A DNA stretch of 61,494 nucleotides from Saprospiraceae bacterium. GTDB taxonomy: Bacteria > Bacteroidota > Bacteroidia > Chitinophagales > Saprospiraceae. A program made the position numbers and the translations under genes. The notes under the pieces are model-generated. The model searched no databases and was not told where the DNA came from. It saw only the letters and a program-made list of their open reading frames with translations. The DNA lies in the NCBI GenBank assembly GCA_016787415.1, contig JAEUUT010000223.1, positions 1 to 61,494 of the forward strand. The letters run 5' to 3'. Within the stretch, counting starts at the first letter, position 1. Each line of letters starts with the position of its first letter. Below are positions 7,631 to 17,794 of the stretch, in pieces.

Positions 7631-10600
7631 CTAGAGTCCTGAGGGGTCAAACTGTCGGGCTACCCCAAACCATTTGACCGTTCGGGTACCCAGATCGGGC
7701 GCCTGAATATTGATCAGGTAAACGCCACTCGCTACAGGGATACCCTTGCTGTTTTTCAAATCCCACTCCAGATCCGGCGTAATTTGCTGGTATGGCTGGT
7801 ACACCTCGTTGCGCTCATACTTGCGGATGAATTTGCCATCCAGCGAGTAGATCGTAACGGTGCATTTACCGGGCAGGTTGGTAATTTTGATGGTGTTCGA
7901 GTACTGCGAGGTTTCGTACTGCGAGAAACCGTAGTACGGATTGGGCACTGCCTTGATCGAGTCGAGTGCATTGCCAACCTGCACCTGATCAAGCCCTGTA
8001 GGCTGCTGGTTGCGGGTAGAGAAACGATATTTCGGGTGGCCCGTTTTTCTGTTGGCATCCGCATCGTTGTACCATGTCTGATAAGGGTTGTCTACGCGCA
8101 GTTTGATGACAGCGTCGTTCGGAACCAAGCCCTCTTTCAAAGGCTTCATTTCGAAACCGGGCGCCGTCTGAATCATACCGGCCCAGGCAATATCCTTCAT
8201 ACGTTGAACCTTGAAGATAGCAGCCGCATTGGCGCTTGGAGCAAACTCCGGTGTCAGGCGGCGACGCATGGCTTCACAACCATCATATGGCGTATAGGTT
8301 ACATATACCCAGTGTTGTCCACCCAGTATCAGGTCGTAGTAGTCTTCAATCTGATTCGGATCGCGCAGCACCTGATCGGTTGGGTTCCAGAGCATATCAC
8401 GGCCGGTCCAGGTCGGATCCAGGGTAGAACTATACACCGAGTTTTCGCCGAAGAAGATATTGAGGCGTACACCAGTTTCTACATCGACAGCATAACCCGG
8501 GAACCAGCCCATACCACGAACAGGAGTGCCTGCATTGTTGCCGGGCACGCCGGTCGGGTTTACAGCGCCATCCGGATCGGGGCGGCCGTCGCCATCTGCG
8601 TCGGTTTTACCCACCGAAGGAGCATACCGAACGTCAAACATCAAACGCTTGCGGTTGGCTGGGCTTTCCGTTTCCAGCCCATCGAGTTTCGGAAACTCGT
8701 TGCCGGAGTAGTAATACGATGCCGATTCTACCACCATACAACGGCTCCATTTGCTGGTATCCTTGGTAAGTACGATATCCACGTTTGGCAGGAGACCAAG
8801 TTTCACTCTTCTGTCATCATTGTTACCAAGCGCACTGGAAGCCAGCGTACCGATTTGGGTACCACCTTTTTCTGTCCATGCCGGCGTGATAACACGGTCG
8901 TTTGGTACGTTCTGACGGGCGCCCAAACGCCAGTCGGCCAGTACAAACGGTACAAACCATCCATTGCCCAGGATACTCAAGCCGCGGCTCATATCGAGTT
9001 CATGGTCGATTTCCATAGGCGGTTTTGTCAGCATGTAGTGGAACGGGGGCAGGTCGGTATCTTTGTAACCCGTCAGCCACGGAAGGTTGGGGTCGGTATA
9101 TTCCACTTCGGCGCCGATACCGCCATTGTTTTTCTGGTTGTTATCGCCTGCATCCAGTGTTTGTGCGATACTGACCGAGAAGCCGTACTTGGGTACAATT
9201 TGTTCGTTGATTTCGGCAAGTGTTTTTTCCGAAATCACGACGGTACCGTCTGTCAGGCTTTTCAGTTGCCACAAAGCATCCGTAGCAAGTACATCATCAC
9301 TCAAGTTGTTATCCACCAGTGAAATTTCGAAGTCGCCTTCTTTTACTTCAAACGGGTTGAATATGGTGATATTGATCGGACCGCGACCTGCTTTGTACGT
9401 CAGGGTACTGTCGAAACCCGGCGTAAGCAATCTTTCCCGTGTAGCCTCATCGAGGTCAAGGAAGTTGTTGCCTGCGCCTGCGCCTTCCAGACGTGTAACG
9501 GCCACACCATCACCATAGGACGATTGCAACACCTGGTCTACAATCGGTCGTGGAACTACCGTAAACACCTGAATCGGGCCATCGGCAGCCTTACGGCCTA
9601 CCAGATATGGCTTGGGCTGGCCTGCGCCAGTAAACGGATCAAAGGTGCCGTAGTTGTTGTAGGCATACGCCACTGCCACAAAGTAGTACTTTTTGTGGTT
9701 GACGAGGCGTTTATCGTTGCCTGTAGCAAATTTGTCTTCCTTGATAGAGAACGTGTGCCGAACACCTTCGTCCAGGCCTTCTACCTGAACGGTCGGGGTG
9801 TAAATTTTTTCACCCGGGTTGTTCGGATTCGGCGCTTCTTCCCAGTTGTAAATCTTTTTCACACCGTTTTTCACATCGACCTGATAAACCAGGCGGCTGC
9901 GATCCGGATTTTCAAAATCCGCATTGGAGGTGTTCGGGTTCAGCAACTGGTAAATTTTGTAACCTTCAAACCGGTATTTCGTCGATTCCACTTTGGCCGG
10001 GTCGCTGCTCAAACGCAGAGAGTCTGGCGCAAGGAAGTCTACTTCACTGTAGTCTTCCTTAAAGTTGAGCGACAGGGAGTCGTTGGTCAGTACGGCAATA
10101 ACCTCGCGGTCGAGTTCGATCCAGTTCACAGCAGGTGCATCTGGCCCGTCGAGCAGGTCGAAGCAGTTGTCGAACAGGCCTTGCGCCAGGCGGTCGGCAC
10201 GGAACAGCGGTTCCATATCGGGGCATGGGTACGAAATATCGGCTACCCAGGGCAGACCGATGATCAGTTCATTCACAGCACCCGGGTTCAGGCGGAACGG
10301 TCCGGAAGCCTGCAGCGTACGGCGGTCGCCGAAAGCCTGGTTGGCTGTACACATCGACCATGCCGGTATTGGCTGATTTGGCTGCTCGGTGAACACGTAG
10401 TCGATTTCTGCTGCTGTAGGATTGTTCGGATTGTAGCCACTGCCACCGTAGGTACAAGGCGTACCGTCGGCCCAGGAACCCGTGATGTAGTTGTAGAATG
10501 CCTGGGGCGATTCCGGGTCGGTCATGGGCGCCGGCCAGTTGCCGCCCGATGCACCTCCACGATTGTAATACATAAAGGATGACATCCCCAGTTCGACCGA

Positions 10601-11710
10601 CGAGTCGGCTGTAATCGGGCGCAAAGGGCCACGGAAGTAGTCGACACCGATCATCGGCACTTTGTCGTTGTACGTAGGCGTACCATCACAAGTGTTGCCG
10701 GGCTGGCCGTCGACAGGGTCCTGGTTGTACACATACATCAGGCTGAGAGAAGTATCGCAACCGATATAGTCGTCGATAGAGCATCCGAGGTCAGGGTCGA
10801 CCCACATCGCGAAGAATGTGGAGTCGATCGGGTCTTGTGCACGGTTGATCAGTTTGTAACGCTGGAACGTCATGTCGTTCAGTGCATCATTGGTAGCATA
10901 GCCGAAGGCTTGCACCTGAATTTCCATACGAATGGCATCGCCACGCGACTGGGTATGATCCTGGCCACCGCCTTCGTCGTTGTATATCCAGAAAATCATC
11001 TCGTCGGGGTAGCGGTCGTTCGGGCATCCACGGATTTCGATGGAAGGATAGTCGCCTTTCAGCGGATCGTACAGTCCATCGTCATCGGCATCGTAGAAAC
11101 CAGCAAGCGCCTGTGTAGTGAACGGAAGGTCGAAACCCCATGCATCCACGAAGTACGGATTCCCTTTTGCGGGCCATTCGCGAAGTCCTTTCGGAATATC
11201 GCTCGGGTTGTCTCTACCTGCTGCGAGGTTGCGGAGGTGCAGGCGAATTTCGTCGCCAGTTACGCGGAAATGGCGGTCCCAGTTTTCGCAGGTAACCGCA
11301 TCTGTATTACCCTGAATGGGGTCGAGCGGGCCGGGCCAGAAGTCATTGGCTGTAGAACTACGATAGTCCTGGCAGGCCAGTTTCAGGTTGCCGAAGTCGT
11401 CATAGCCGCCGATCCAAACAGCGCCGGCATACATCGAAGACACCTCTTGCTGTCCGCTGGAGAGGTCTACCTTCGGTACGATATAACGGCCGTCGGTGAA
11501 GTTCCACCAGCAGTCGCCACCGCCCAGCAGACGAGCGCGTACGTTGTTGATCGATTGGTCGATAGCCGACCCGGAGTTGGCGCATACATCCCGGTATCTT
11601 ACCTGGTTTGTGCGCTTTTCGGGGCGGTAATTATCGGGGTGGCGGCCAAACGCTGTTCCCCCTGCGACAAATGCGAGTACAACAACTATTAGAAGTTTGT
11701 AAATACGCAT
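7631..11710 (-). CDS. Large secreted protein with T9SS-type C-terminal domain
   Basis: About 1359 residues from the start at MRIYKLLIVVVLAF (11710), which begins a good signal peptide ending near GGTAFG. The upstream in-frame ATG at 11776 would place 22 extra residues before it. The body is beta-rich and Asp/Gly/Asn-rich with calcium-loop-like segments (DADDDGLYD, DADGDGRPDPDG). The last 100 residues show the classic Por-secretion layout: KAVPNPYYGFS, then TVTIYSLDGKFIRKYER, then SGVYLINI. No enzymatic motif seen. It sits 71 bases downstream of a TonB-dependent receptor and upstream of a PorV-like barrel, so it is probably the surface or secreted partner of that receptor (inference). Such trios recur in Bacteroidota; substrate unknown. 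Confidence 0.8.
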   Translation of the reverse strand: MRIYKLLIVVVLAFVAGGTAFGRHPDNYRPEKRTNQVRYRDVCANSGSAIDQSINNVRARLLGGGDCWWNFTDGRYIVPKVDLSSGQQEVSSMYAGAVWIGGYDDFGNLKLACQDYRSSTANDFWPGPLDPIQGNTDAVTCENWDRHFRVTGDEIRLHLRNLAAGRDNPSDIPKGLREWPAKGNPYFVDAWGFDLPFTTQALAGFYDADDDGLYDPLKGDYPSIEIRGCPNDRYPDEMIFWIYNDEGGGQDHTQSRGDAIRMEIQVQAFGYATNDALNDMTFQRYKLINRAQDPIDSTFFAMWVDPDLGCSIDDYIGCDTSLSLMYVYNQDPVDGQPGNTCDGTPTYNDKVPMIGVDYFRGPLRPITADSSVELGMSSFMYYNRGGASGGNWPAPMTDPESPQAFYNYITGSWADGTPCTYGGSGYNPNNPTAAEIDYVFTEQPNQPIPAWSMCTANQAFGDRRTLQASGPFRLNPGAVNELIIGLPWVADISYPCPDMEPLFRADRLAQGLFDNCFDLLDGPDAPAVNWIELDREVIAVLTNDSLSLNFKEDYSEVDFLAPDSLRLSSDPAKVESTKYRFEGYKIYQLLNPNTSNADFENPDRSRLVYQVDVKNGVKKIYNWEEAPNPNNPGEKIYTPTVQVEGLDEGVRHTFSIKEDKFATGNDKRLVNHKKYYFVAVAYAYNNYGTFDPFTGAGQPKPYLVGRKAADGPIQVFTVVPRPIVDQVLQSSYGDGVAVTRLEGAGAGNNFLDLDEATRERLLTPGFDSTLTYKAGRGPINITIFNPFEVKEGDFEISLVDNNLSDDVLATDALWQLKSLTDGTVVISEKTLAEINEQIVPKYGFSVSIAQTLDAGDNNQKNNGGIGAEVEYTDPNLPWLTGYKDTDLPPFHYMLTKPPMEIDHELDMSRGLSILGNGWFVPFVLADWRLGARQNVPNDRVITPAWTEKGGTQIGTLASSALGNNDDRRVKLGLLPNVDIVLTKDTSKWSRCMVVESASYYYSGNEFPKLDGLETESPANRKRLMFDVRYAPSVGKTDADGDGRPDPDGAVNPTGVPGNNAGTPVRGMGWFPGYAVDVETGVRLNIFFGENSVYSSTLDPTWTGRDMLWNPTDQVLRDPNQIEDYYDLILGGQHWVYVTYTPYDGCEAMRRRLTPEFAPSANAAAIFKVQRMKDIAWAGMIQTAPGFEMKPLKEGLVPNDAVIKLRVDNPYQTWYNDADANRKTGHPKYRFSTRNQQPTGLDQVQVGNALDSIKAVPNPYYGFSQYETSQYSNTIKITNLPGKCTVTIYSLDGKFIRKYERNEVYQPYQQITPDLEWDLKNSKGIPVASGVYLINIQAPDLGTRTVKWFGVARQFDPSGL

Positions 11711-11781
11711 GGTTAATATTTTTTTTAATTTTGAACACGCCCGCCAACTGCATAGCCAGCGGGCAATTTGAATCAACTGAG

Positions 11782-14700
11782 TTAGAATTCGAAGGCTGCG
11801 CCCACATACATACGACGGGGCAGCATGTAAAAATCAGGGTTGCGAACCAGCCAGGAATACGAATTCAGGTATGCCTGCGTGCTTCTGCCGGTTGTCACAA
11901 CGTTGTTAATTACATTGACACCCTCTGCGGTTGCCAGGTAACCATCGTCGGTTGGAGAGCCGGTTACCGGGTAAACAGCCTGTACGTTTTTACGGTTCAA
12001 CAGGTTGGAAACGCGGAAGTACACATTCAGGTTGAGCGGCTTTTTGTTTTTTGCCGTCAAACTGAACGATTTGTCTACCCGCAAATCCAGCGTAAAGCGC
12101 CAGGGCAAGCGGTTGCCGTTGATGGCGCCCTGAATACCTGTGCCGCCAAACTGCGTGGCGCGGATATTGGAGGTGTAGGGGCGACCAGAAACGGCCGTGA
12201 GTTGCAGGTTGGCGCCGAAATTGGACAGGATATCGCTGTTGCCAATACGCGGGCCGTTGTAGTCGCGGCCTTCGCTGAATCGGTAGTCCAGGATACCGGA
12301 CAGGTTGTGGCGTTCGTCGAAGTCGAGCGGATACAGGTTGCGGATATTACCCAGGCGTGTCAGACCGCGCTGCGAGTTGGCGTTCGAACCCGTACCATCT
12401 GCAAATTGCAGGGTATAGGCGAGGCGCAGTTCGGCATTATTGATACGGCGCAGGTCGTACTGAACGGTGAAACCTTTTACAGTACCGAAGTCGATGTTGC
12501 CATAAGTGGTGTACAGGCCGATTTCCGGTACTTGCTGAATCGTGCGTGACTGTGTCATATCGCGCATTTCGCGGTAGTAGGCAGAAAACTTGAGCGCCGA
12601 GTTCTGGTTCAGTCGCTGCTGGAATCCTACCTCGTAGTCCACCACTTTTTCCGGTTTCAGGTTGGCATTATTGGCAGGCGTACGGCCAGGTGTATAGAAG
12701 TAGAAGTAGTCGAGTGCCGTTACCTGATAGTTGGTTGGGCGCTGTACAAGTACGTCGTAGTGGGCAAAGAAGTTGGCATCTTCCGAAATCGGGAAAGAGA
12801 AGCCCAGGCGTGGAAGCCAGTTTACCTGCGGCGTGTAATCCACAAAGGAGGAATTCGGGTCAAAATCATCGCTGGTGATCTCTGTGTCGTTCACGAGCAA
12901 GGGGTGTACCACACCGCCGCTACCATAAATGGCTACGCCATCGTTGGCCTGGCGGCCGTCAGGGAAGTACCAGGTATCGCCATTGCGGAATGCAACAGGA
13001 GAATTGTCCTGTTCACTCGCCGTATACACCTTGAAATCGTCGCCTACGTTGCCCGGACGAACAGACGGAGCACCCGGAACGGAAGCGAAGTAATCTTTCG
13101 CTGTCATGATGTCGTACAGGGAGTACTGGTCTTTCATCACCTTCGTGTTCAGGTCGAAACGCTCTACGCGCACGCCAAGACTGAAGATCATCTTGTTGAA
13201 CGTGAATTTATCTTTCAGGAACGCAGCCTGGTACAGCGGGCGCAGTGGCGCTACTGGCAGCGAACGCGCACCGTCGGCATCTTTCAGGCGGAAAAAGTCG
13301 TTGAAAGAAACTCCTTCGGATGTAAGGTTGCCCAGGTAATCGTAGCCATAGTAGTTCACGAGACCGCGGTCGGTCAGTTCGCGCGGGCTGAACATGTTCA
13401 GGCTCAACTGGCTCGGGTCGAGGGCTTCCACATTGAGGTACTGATTGATCGGAACACCCAGGGATTCACGTATAGCGCGGTAGAAACGGCGTCCCGGCTG
13501 ATCAACCACCAGGTATGGATAAAGTGGCAGTTCGCCAATGTCAGCAAAATCCGGATCGACGAAAGTGCCAATCGGGGCAGCATTCAGGTCAATACCGTTG
13601 AAGTGGCTGTTGGCCGACTGAATAACCTGTTGCCAAAGCCCAATAGGCGCCACGCCGCGGAAACGGCTGGTACGCTGTTCGTTCAACAGACCGAACTGGA
13701 TGTTGTGAACGCCTGTTTTGCCTAATTTCAAATCAAAACTGCTGTTGGCAGTGATCGTCATGATGTCGTCCTGGCTGTTGGAAAACGAGTTGTACACCAG
13801 GCCTGCATTGGAGTGATTGCCCCAGATGGTGGTGTACAGATTGGGCTCGATACCATTAGTAGCCTGGTAGGTTTCGTATCTTTCCGGATCAGCAAACTCA
13901 TTGTAAGGCAAGAGTCCTGCGTTGATAGTGCTCTGGGTAAAACCAATGAAATCGGTGGTGTAACCGGCATGGCGCACAGTAGTCTCTCCTGTAATGGGAT
14001 CGCGGAAAGCAAGTGCCTGTGGAATATTTTCAAATTCGAATTTGCCTACGTAGCCGTAGTCAAACAGGCGGTCTTCGTGGCGTGGGTCGTACACTTTGGC
14101 ATTGCCGCGTTCGAAAGCAAACTGCAGTTGATAACTGGCATTGGAAATGCTCACGCGGTTGGAACTGCTGGAATTATCGTCGTTGTCGTTGTTACCCAGG
14201 CGGTGGCGGAAACGGCCGATACCACGGTAGCGACTCGAATACTGCGTTGGGTTGAACTGGGTATTTACCAGTCTCCAGCGGTCCGGCGTAAATTGATCCT
14301 GCTGGTCTTTGTAGGTGCCTGTTACGCTGAAATCGATGTTGTTGGTCAGGCGCAGGTCGAGTTTACCGGTCAGGTCGATGTCGCGGCGGTTCTCGTACGG
14401 GTTGTAGTGGTAGGTATCCACGCTGTCGTTGGTCAGCGTTTCACCGTAAGGAATAATCAGTTCGCCACTGCGAACAATGGGTTGTGCCATCAGACGGCCG
14501 AGTACATTGTTCGGGTCGTTGAGTTTGGCGCGTTCTGCATTGGCGATGGCGTCATCTGTGCTATACAGTTTGGCCATATCGATGCCCTGGCCTTTGGCAA
14601 GGTACACCGGAGTAGCAGGCGGGTCGTCGTCTTTCTGGGTGTTGTACTGTCCCGACATACGGAAGCCCAACAGGGTACGGCTGCTGCCGTCGGCCTGTTT

Positions 14701-15468
14701 TTTCTTGATGATCGGGCCGCTTACGTTGGCAGTAGCCAGCAGCCAGCCATACTGGTCGAGGCCATTGGAGTTTTCTACTTCCACAGCGCCGTGGTATTCG
14801 CTGGCAGGGCCTTTGGTTACCATGGAGATAACACCACCTGTCACGTCGCCGTATTCAGCGCCAAGGCCGCCGGTAATTACCTGCAACTGTTCCAGATCCT
14901 GTACTGGTGGGGGCGAACCCGACACGCGAATACCGTCGATGTAGTAGTTGGTACCTGTCGAACGGGCGCCTTTGATATTGATCGCGCCGCCGTCGATGGA
15001 GGTGGTGCCGGCCGTGGTGGCTACAATGGCGTTGACGCTACGGGTCGGCAGGTTTTTGATCTGGTCGGACGTGAGCGTCTGGCCGCCAGAGGTTTTGTCC
15101 TGCTCAATGAGCGGCACCTTGTAGGCAACGATGTCTACCGTGCTCAATGTCAGGTTGTCCGACATCGCTTGGTTAAGGAAGTTGAGTTGGGCGGTGAGTA
15201 CTTTCACGCCTTCCACTCGTACGGAGTTGAAACCTGTATAGGTAAACTCCACAGTGTAAGTGCCGGGGTCAAGCGAGATCCTGAAGTTGCCTTCATAATC
15301 CGTGACGGCGCCCTTGATCATGTCGGTGCCTTTCGACACTTTGACCGAAGCACCAATCAGCGCCTCGCCCTTGTCGTCGCTTACCTTACCCGTCAACACA
15401 GTCGACTGGGCAATGGCAGCGCCGAGGCAAAATAGCATGGCAATGGTTAAGAGTAAAGAACGTACCAT
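11782..15468 (-). CDS. TonB-dependent receptor with carboxypeptidase-regulatory domain
   Basis: Outer-membrane active-transport receptor of 1228 residues. The start at 15468 (MVRSLLLTIAMLF) gives a signal peptide cut near AIAQ; the extra 48 residues from an ATG at 15612 are not signal-like. Residues about 22-110 form the carboxypeptidase-D regulatory domain (LTGKVSDDKGEALIGASVKV, then DYEGNFRISLDPGTYTVEF). A plug domain follows (SVNAIVATTAG, YYIDGIRVSG, LGAEYGDVTGGVISMVTKG), then a long beta barrel ending in an aromatic strand (RRMYVGAAFEF). Not a SusC paralogue by partner: no SusD follows. It heads a minus-strand operon with the T9SS exoprotein and PorV-like protein. Ligand not inferable. 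Confidence 0.9.
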   Translation of the reverse strand: MVRSLLLTIAMLFCLGAAIAQSTVLTGKVSDDKGEALIGASVKVSKGTDMIKGAVTDYEGNFRISLDPGTYTVEFTYTGFNSVRVEGVKVLTAQLNFLNQAMSDNLTLSTVDIVAYKVPLIEQDKTSGGQTLTSDQIKNLPTRSVNAIVATTAGTTSIDGGAINIKGARSTGTNYYIDGIRVSGSPPPVQDLEQLQVITGGLGAEYGDVTGGVISMVTKGPASEYHGAVEVENSNGLDQYGWLLATANVSGPIIKKKQADGSSRTLLGFRMSGQYNTQKDDDPPATPVYLAKGQGIDMAKLYSTDDAIANAERAKLNDPNNVLGRLMAQPIVRSGELIIPYGETLTNDSVDTYHYNPYENRRDIDLTGKLDLRLTNNIDFSVTGTYKDQQDQFTPDRWRLVNTQFNPTQYSSRYRGIGRFRHRLGNNDNDDNSSSSNRVSISNASYQLQFAFERGNAKVYDPRHEDRLFDYGYVGKFEFENIPQALAFRDPITGETTVRHAGYTTDFIGFTQSTINAGLLPYNEFADPERYETYQATNGIEPNLYTTIWGNHSNAGLVYNSFSNSQDDIMTITANSSFDLKLGKTGVHNIQFGLLNEQRTSRFRGVAPIGLWQQVIQSANSHFNGIDLNAAPIGTFVDPDFADIGELPLYPYLVVDQPGRRFYRAIRESLGVPINQYLNVEALDPSQLSLNMFSPRELTDRGLVNYYGYDYLGNLTSEGVSFNDFFRLKDADGARSLPVAPLRPLYQAAFLKDKFTFNKMIFSLGVRVERFDLNTKVMKDQYSLYDIMTAKDYFASVPGAPSVRPGNVGDDFKVYTASEQDNSPVAFRNGDTWYFPDGRQANDGVAIYGSGGVVHPLLVNDTEITSDDFDPNSSFVDYTPQVNWLPRLGFSFPISEDANFFAHYDVLVQRPTNYQVTALDYFYFYTPGRTPANNANLKPEKVVDYEVGFQQRLNQNSALKFSAYYREMRDMTQSRTIQQVPEIGLYTTYGNIDFGTVKGFTVQYDLRRINNAELRLAYTLQFADGTGSNANSQRGLTRLGNIRNLYPLDFDERHNLSGILDYRFSEGRDYNGPRIGNSDILSNFGANLQLTAVSGRPYTSNIRATQFGGTGIQGAINGNRLPWRFTLDLRVDKSFSLTAKNKKPLNLNVYFRVSNLLNRKNVQAVYPVTGSPTDDGYLATAEGVNVINNVVTTGRSTQAYLNSYSWLVRNPDFYMLPRRMYVGAAFEF

Positions 15469-15813
15469 AGAACAGTGATTGAAAAAATGGTGTAAAATCC
15501 TATCAATTGAGTTTATGTCATTGATAATCAAAATGTTGTGTCTTCTTTGGCTTTCCGGCATTTGAAAAAGGCTGCAATGATAGTAAAACCCTGTCGTTTC
15601 AGGGCTTCCCATATGGCAGAATCTGTCGCTTTGCTAAAAGCGGCATGGGTGGTTTGGGGTTAAATGGGTGGTTTTTGGGGTTTATTGGGGGGATTGTGTT
15701 GTATCGAATGTGTTGAAACGAATACATAGGGCGATGCCCTATGCTATTGTATACGCCCTTTCAGGGCTCCTCCGTGGTGGTAGTGAGTGGCTATTTCTCT
15801 CACTTCTCACCTC
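15469..15813. other. Gene-free spacer with short palindromes
   Basis: Holds the leader of the TonB receptor (minus strand; a near-consensus TATCATTG lies around 15580) and, at 15726-15767, two small perfect hairpins: ATAGGGC-GAT-GCCCTAT (15726-15742) and GCCCT-TTC-AGGGC (15755-15767). From 15778 the heptamer array begins. No RNA gene recognised. Confidence 0.5.
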
Positions 15814-15845
15814 TCACTTCTCACTTCTCTCGCTTCTCACCTCTT
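15778..15845. repeat. Heptamer array, family B, one-sided
   Basis: Degenerate CTCACTT/CTCACCT heptamers (about 15798-15845) preceded by a short opposite-strand piece (GTAGTGAGTGG, 15778-15789). The array extends across the 3' end of the hydroxyacid dehydrogenase gene and supplies its last codons and stop (15814). Confidence 0.7.
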
Positions 15846-16770
15846 TTATCTTTTCTAGCAACACACTCGCCAGCAGGTATTTCGATTCATGCGTCCAGCC
15901 GGCGATGTGCGGTGTGAGCACTACCTTTTCCAACTGGTGCAGGCGATGGTACAATGCCTGCTCGGCGTCGGAAAAGGTAGGCGGTTTTTCATTTTCAAAC
16001 ACATCGAGGCAAGCACCGCCAATAGTGCCGTTTTCCAGGGCATCCACCACATCCGCTGTGCTGATACAGGCTCCTCGGGATGTATTGATCAGCGTAAAAC
16101 CGGGCCGACAGGCTTTTATAAATGCCGTATTTACGAGGTGTCGGGTTTCATTCGTCAGTGGCAGGTGCAGGCTGATGATGTCGGCCTGTTGCTGAATAGT
16201 GGCGAAGTCCGTTTCCGTCACCCAGGGCATTTCTGCGGCATAACCGGGCGTTTTATATTTGTCAAAAGACAGTACAGTCATTTCCATACCGGCCAGTTTT
16301 CGGGCAAACTGGCTACCCGTGTGTCCAAATCCGATCAGACCGATGGTTTTGCCCCGCAATTCATATCCGCGGTTGGCTTCCCGGCGCCAGATATTGGCGC
16401 GCACTTCACGGTCGGCTCGAAGAAGGTTGTTTTGAAGGGTTAGCAGCATTCCCAGGGCTTGTTCTGCAACGGCGTTTCGGTTGCCTTCCGGGCTGCTCAA
16501 TACTGCTACTCCTTTTTCTGCGGCGTAAGGGCGGTCTACTATTTCCATTCCCGATCCAAGTCGGCCTACAAAGCGCAGGCGGGTGGCACGATCGAGAAAG
16601 GCGCGGTTGACATTTATTTTGCTATTAATGATCAACCCATCGTAATCGGGAATCAGGTCAAAAGTGGCTTCGGGGGTAATATCGGGTAAAAATTCGCATC
16701 GGTATCCCAACTGTTCCAATCCTTCTGCCAGCAAAGGATGACAGTCATCCGTGATGAGCACTTTTTTCAT
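15814..16770 (-). CDS. D-isomer specific 2-hydroxyacid dehydrogenase
   Basis: NAD-dependent oxidoreductase of the D-2-hydroxyacid dehydrogenase family, 318 residues from the start at MKKVLITDDCHPLL (16770). The Rossmann nucleotide motif GFGHTG lies at 147-152, and catalytic Arg232 (NTSRG), Glu261 (ENEKP) and His288 (TPHIAGWT) are present. Closest by feel to phosphoglycerate dehydrogenase-type enzymes lacking the ACT domain, but substrate cannot be fixed without phylogeny. No serC or serB neighbour is present. The last residues (VRSERSEK) and the stop are encoded by family B heptamers, so the C-terminus appears to have been rewritten by a repeat. Confidence 0.9.
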   Translation of the reverse strand: MKKVLITDDCHPLLAEGLEQLGYRCEFLPDITPEATFDLIPDYDGLIINSKINVNRAFLDRATRLRFVGRLGSGMEIVDRPYAAEKGVAVLSSPEGNRNAVAEQALGMLLTLQNNLLRADREVRANIWRREANRGYELRGKTIGLIGFGHTGSQFARKLAGMEMTVLSFDKYKTPGYAAEMPWVTETDFATIQQQADIISLHLPLTNETRHLVNTAFIKACRPGFTLINTSRGACISTADVVDALENGTIGGACLDVFENEKPPTFSDAEQALYHRLHQLEKVVLTPHIAGWTHESKYLLASVLLEKIKEVRSERSEK

Positions 16771-16994
16771 CCTGATTATTTGTCGAATGTCGGCCTCCTT
16801 TTTTAATTGGAAATGCCAGATTGTGTGAATGGTATGCGAGCGACGGCGAATGCTCTTTATTAGTTCGTGGAAGAATCGGGCAGAAGTTGGCCGTTTGGTG
16901 TAGTTGGCGGAAATTTGCAGCGTGCGGTACCGCATATTTTCTGACCAAACGCCTTCTATTCACCGACTGGCGGCAAAGATATTTAGACGAACAC

Positions 16995-17660
16995 ATGAAA
17001 CACATCTTTTTTTTGATTCTGTCCACTTTAGCATTTTTCGCGTGTACACCTTCCGAGCCGCAAAAAAAATATTCGCTGGATTGTTATGCACGTTTCGACG
17101 AACAGGCTGGCAAACTGACAGCCGAGGCCACTATGAGTGAAAGCAGCCTGCTGCCGAAACCCGTTGAAGTGCCCGGCGGTATGCGCTACCAACGCGTGGA
17201 CATGACGCTGGTGCCGGTTGTAGGGCTGAAATACCAGCATGCCTATGCGGCAGATTTCACCAAAGACCATTTGTTCGGCTGGAAAAATGCTGCGGGCAAA
17301 ATCCTGGAGTTCAACATGCAAATGAATGCACTCGACAGCATTTCCTTCGATCCCAAAGTGGTATCGCGCAAGAAGCCGGCCCACTTTTCCTGGAAAGGCG
17401 CCCCGCTCGAACGAGGCGAAGCCCTGGTGTTTATCTGGGAAAATACGGAGAAAGGCCAAACAATTCCGGTCGAATTGTACAACATCGGCGCTTCCACGAC
17501 GATCGACTTCCCTGCGGTGAAAATGGCGGAAATTCCAGCCGGCAACTGGACGTATTATGTCGTCAGAAAACGACTCACCAAAGCCACTGTAGATGGCGTG
17601 GAGGTGCGCGGGATCACCGAGTTCTACTCCCGTCCCCGGCCGGTGAAAGTGGTGGATTAG
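16995..17660 (+). CDS. Predicted lipoprotein, function unknown
   Basis: A 221-residue protein starting at MKHIFFLILSTLAFFAC (16995); longer in-frame starts upstream lack a signal. The lipobox ends at Cys17, so it is probably lipid-anchored in the outer or inner membrane. The rest is beta-rich, without a family I recognise. Motifs such as PVEVPGGMRYQRVDMTLVP and SWKGAPLERGEALVFIWENT suggest an immunoglobulin-like or jelly-roll fold (inference). It is divergent from the hydroxyacid dehydrogenase and followed 134 bases later by a TlpA-like gene with its own promoter motif. Confidence 0.75.
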   Translation: MKHIFFLILSTLAFFACTPSEPQKKYSLDCYARFDEQAGKLTAEATMSESSLLPKPVEVPGGMRYQRVDMTLVPVVGLKYQHAYAADFTKDHLFGWKNAAGKILEFNMQMNALDSISFDPKVVSRKKPAHFSWKGAPLERGEALVFIWENTEKGQTIPVELYNIGASTTIDFPAVKMAEIPAGNWTYYVVRKRLTKATVDGVEVRGITEFYSRPRPVKVVD

Positions 17661-17716
17661 TTTGGTCTTTGGCTTCCATTAACTTTCTCACAACGTTAAC
17701 TCCGTATGGAATGGAA

Positions 17717-17724
17717 TACTTTTG
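17717..17724 (+). promoter_or_regulatory. Candidate -7 element (TACTTTTG) for the TlpA-like gene
   Basis: Exact TAnnTTTG match 70 bases upstream of the start codon at 17795, giving a predicted leader of about 64 bases. No good TTTG was found at the -33 position. Confidence 0.45.
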
Positions 17725-17794
17725 CATGCTTTTTGCGTAGTAAATCTATTCAAAGCCGGGTTATTTTACCGGCTGCCAAAATTGACTCTTTCAC

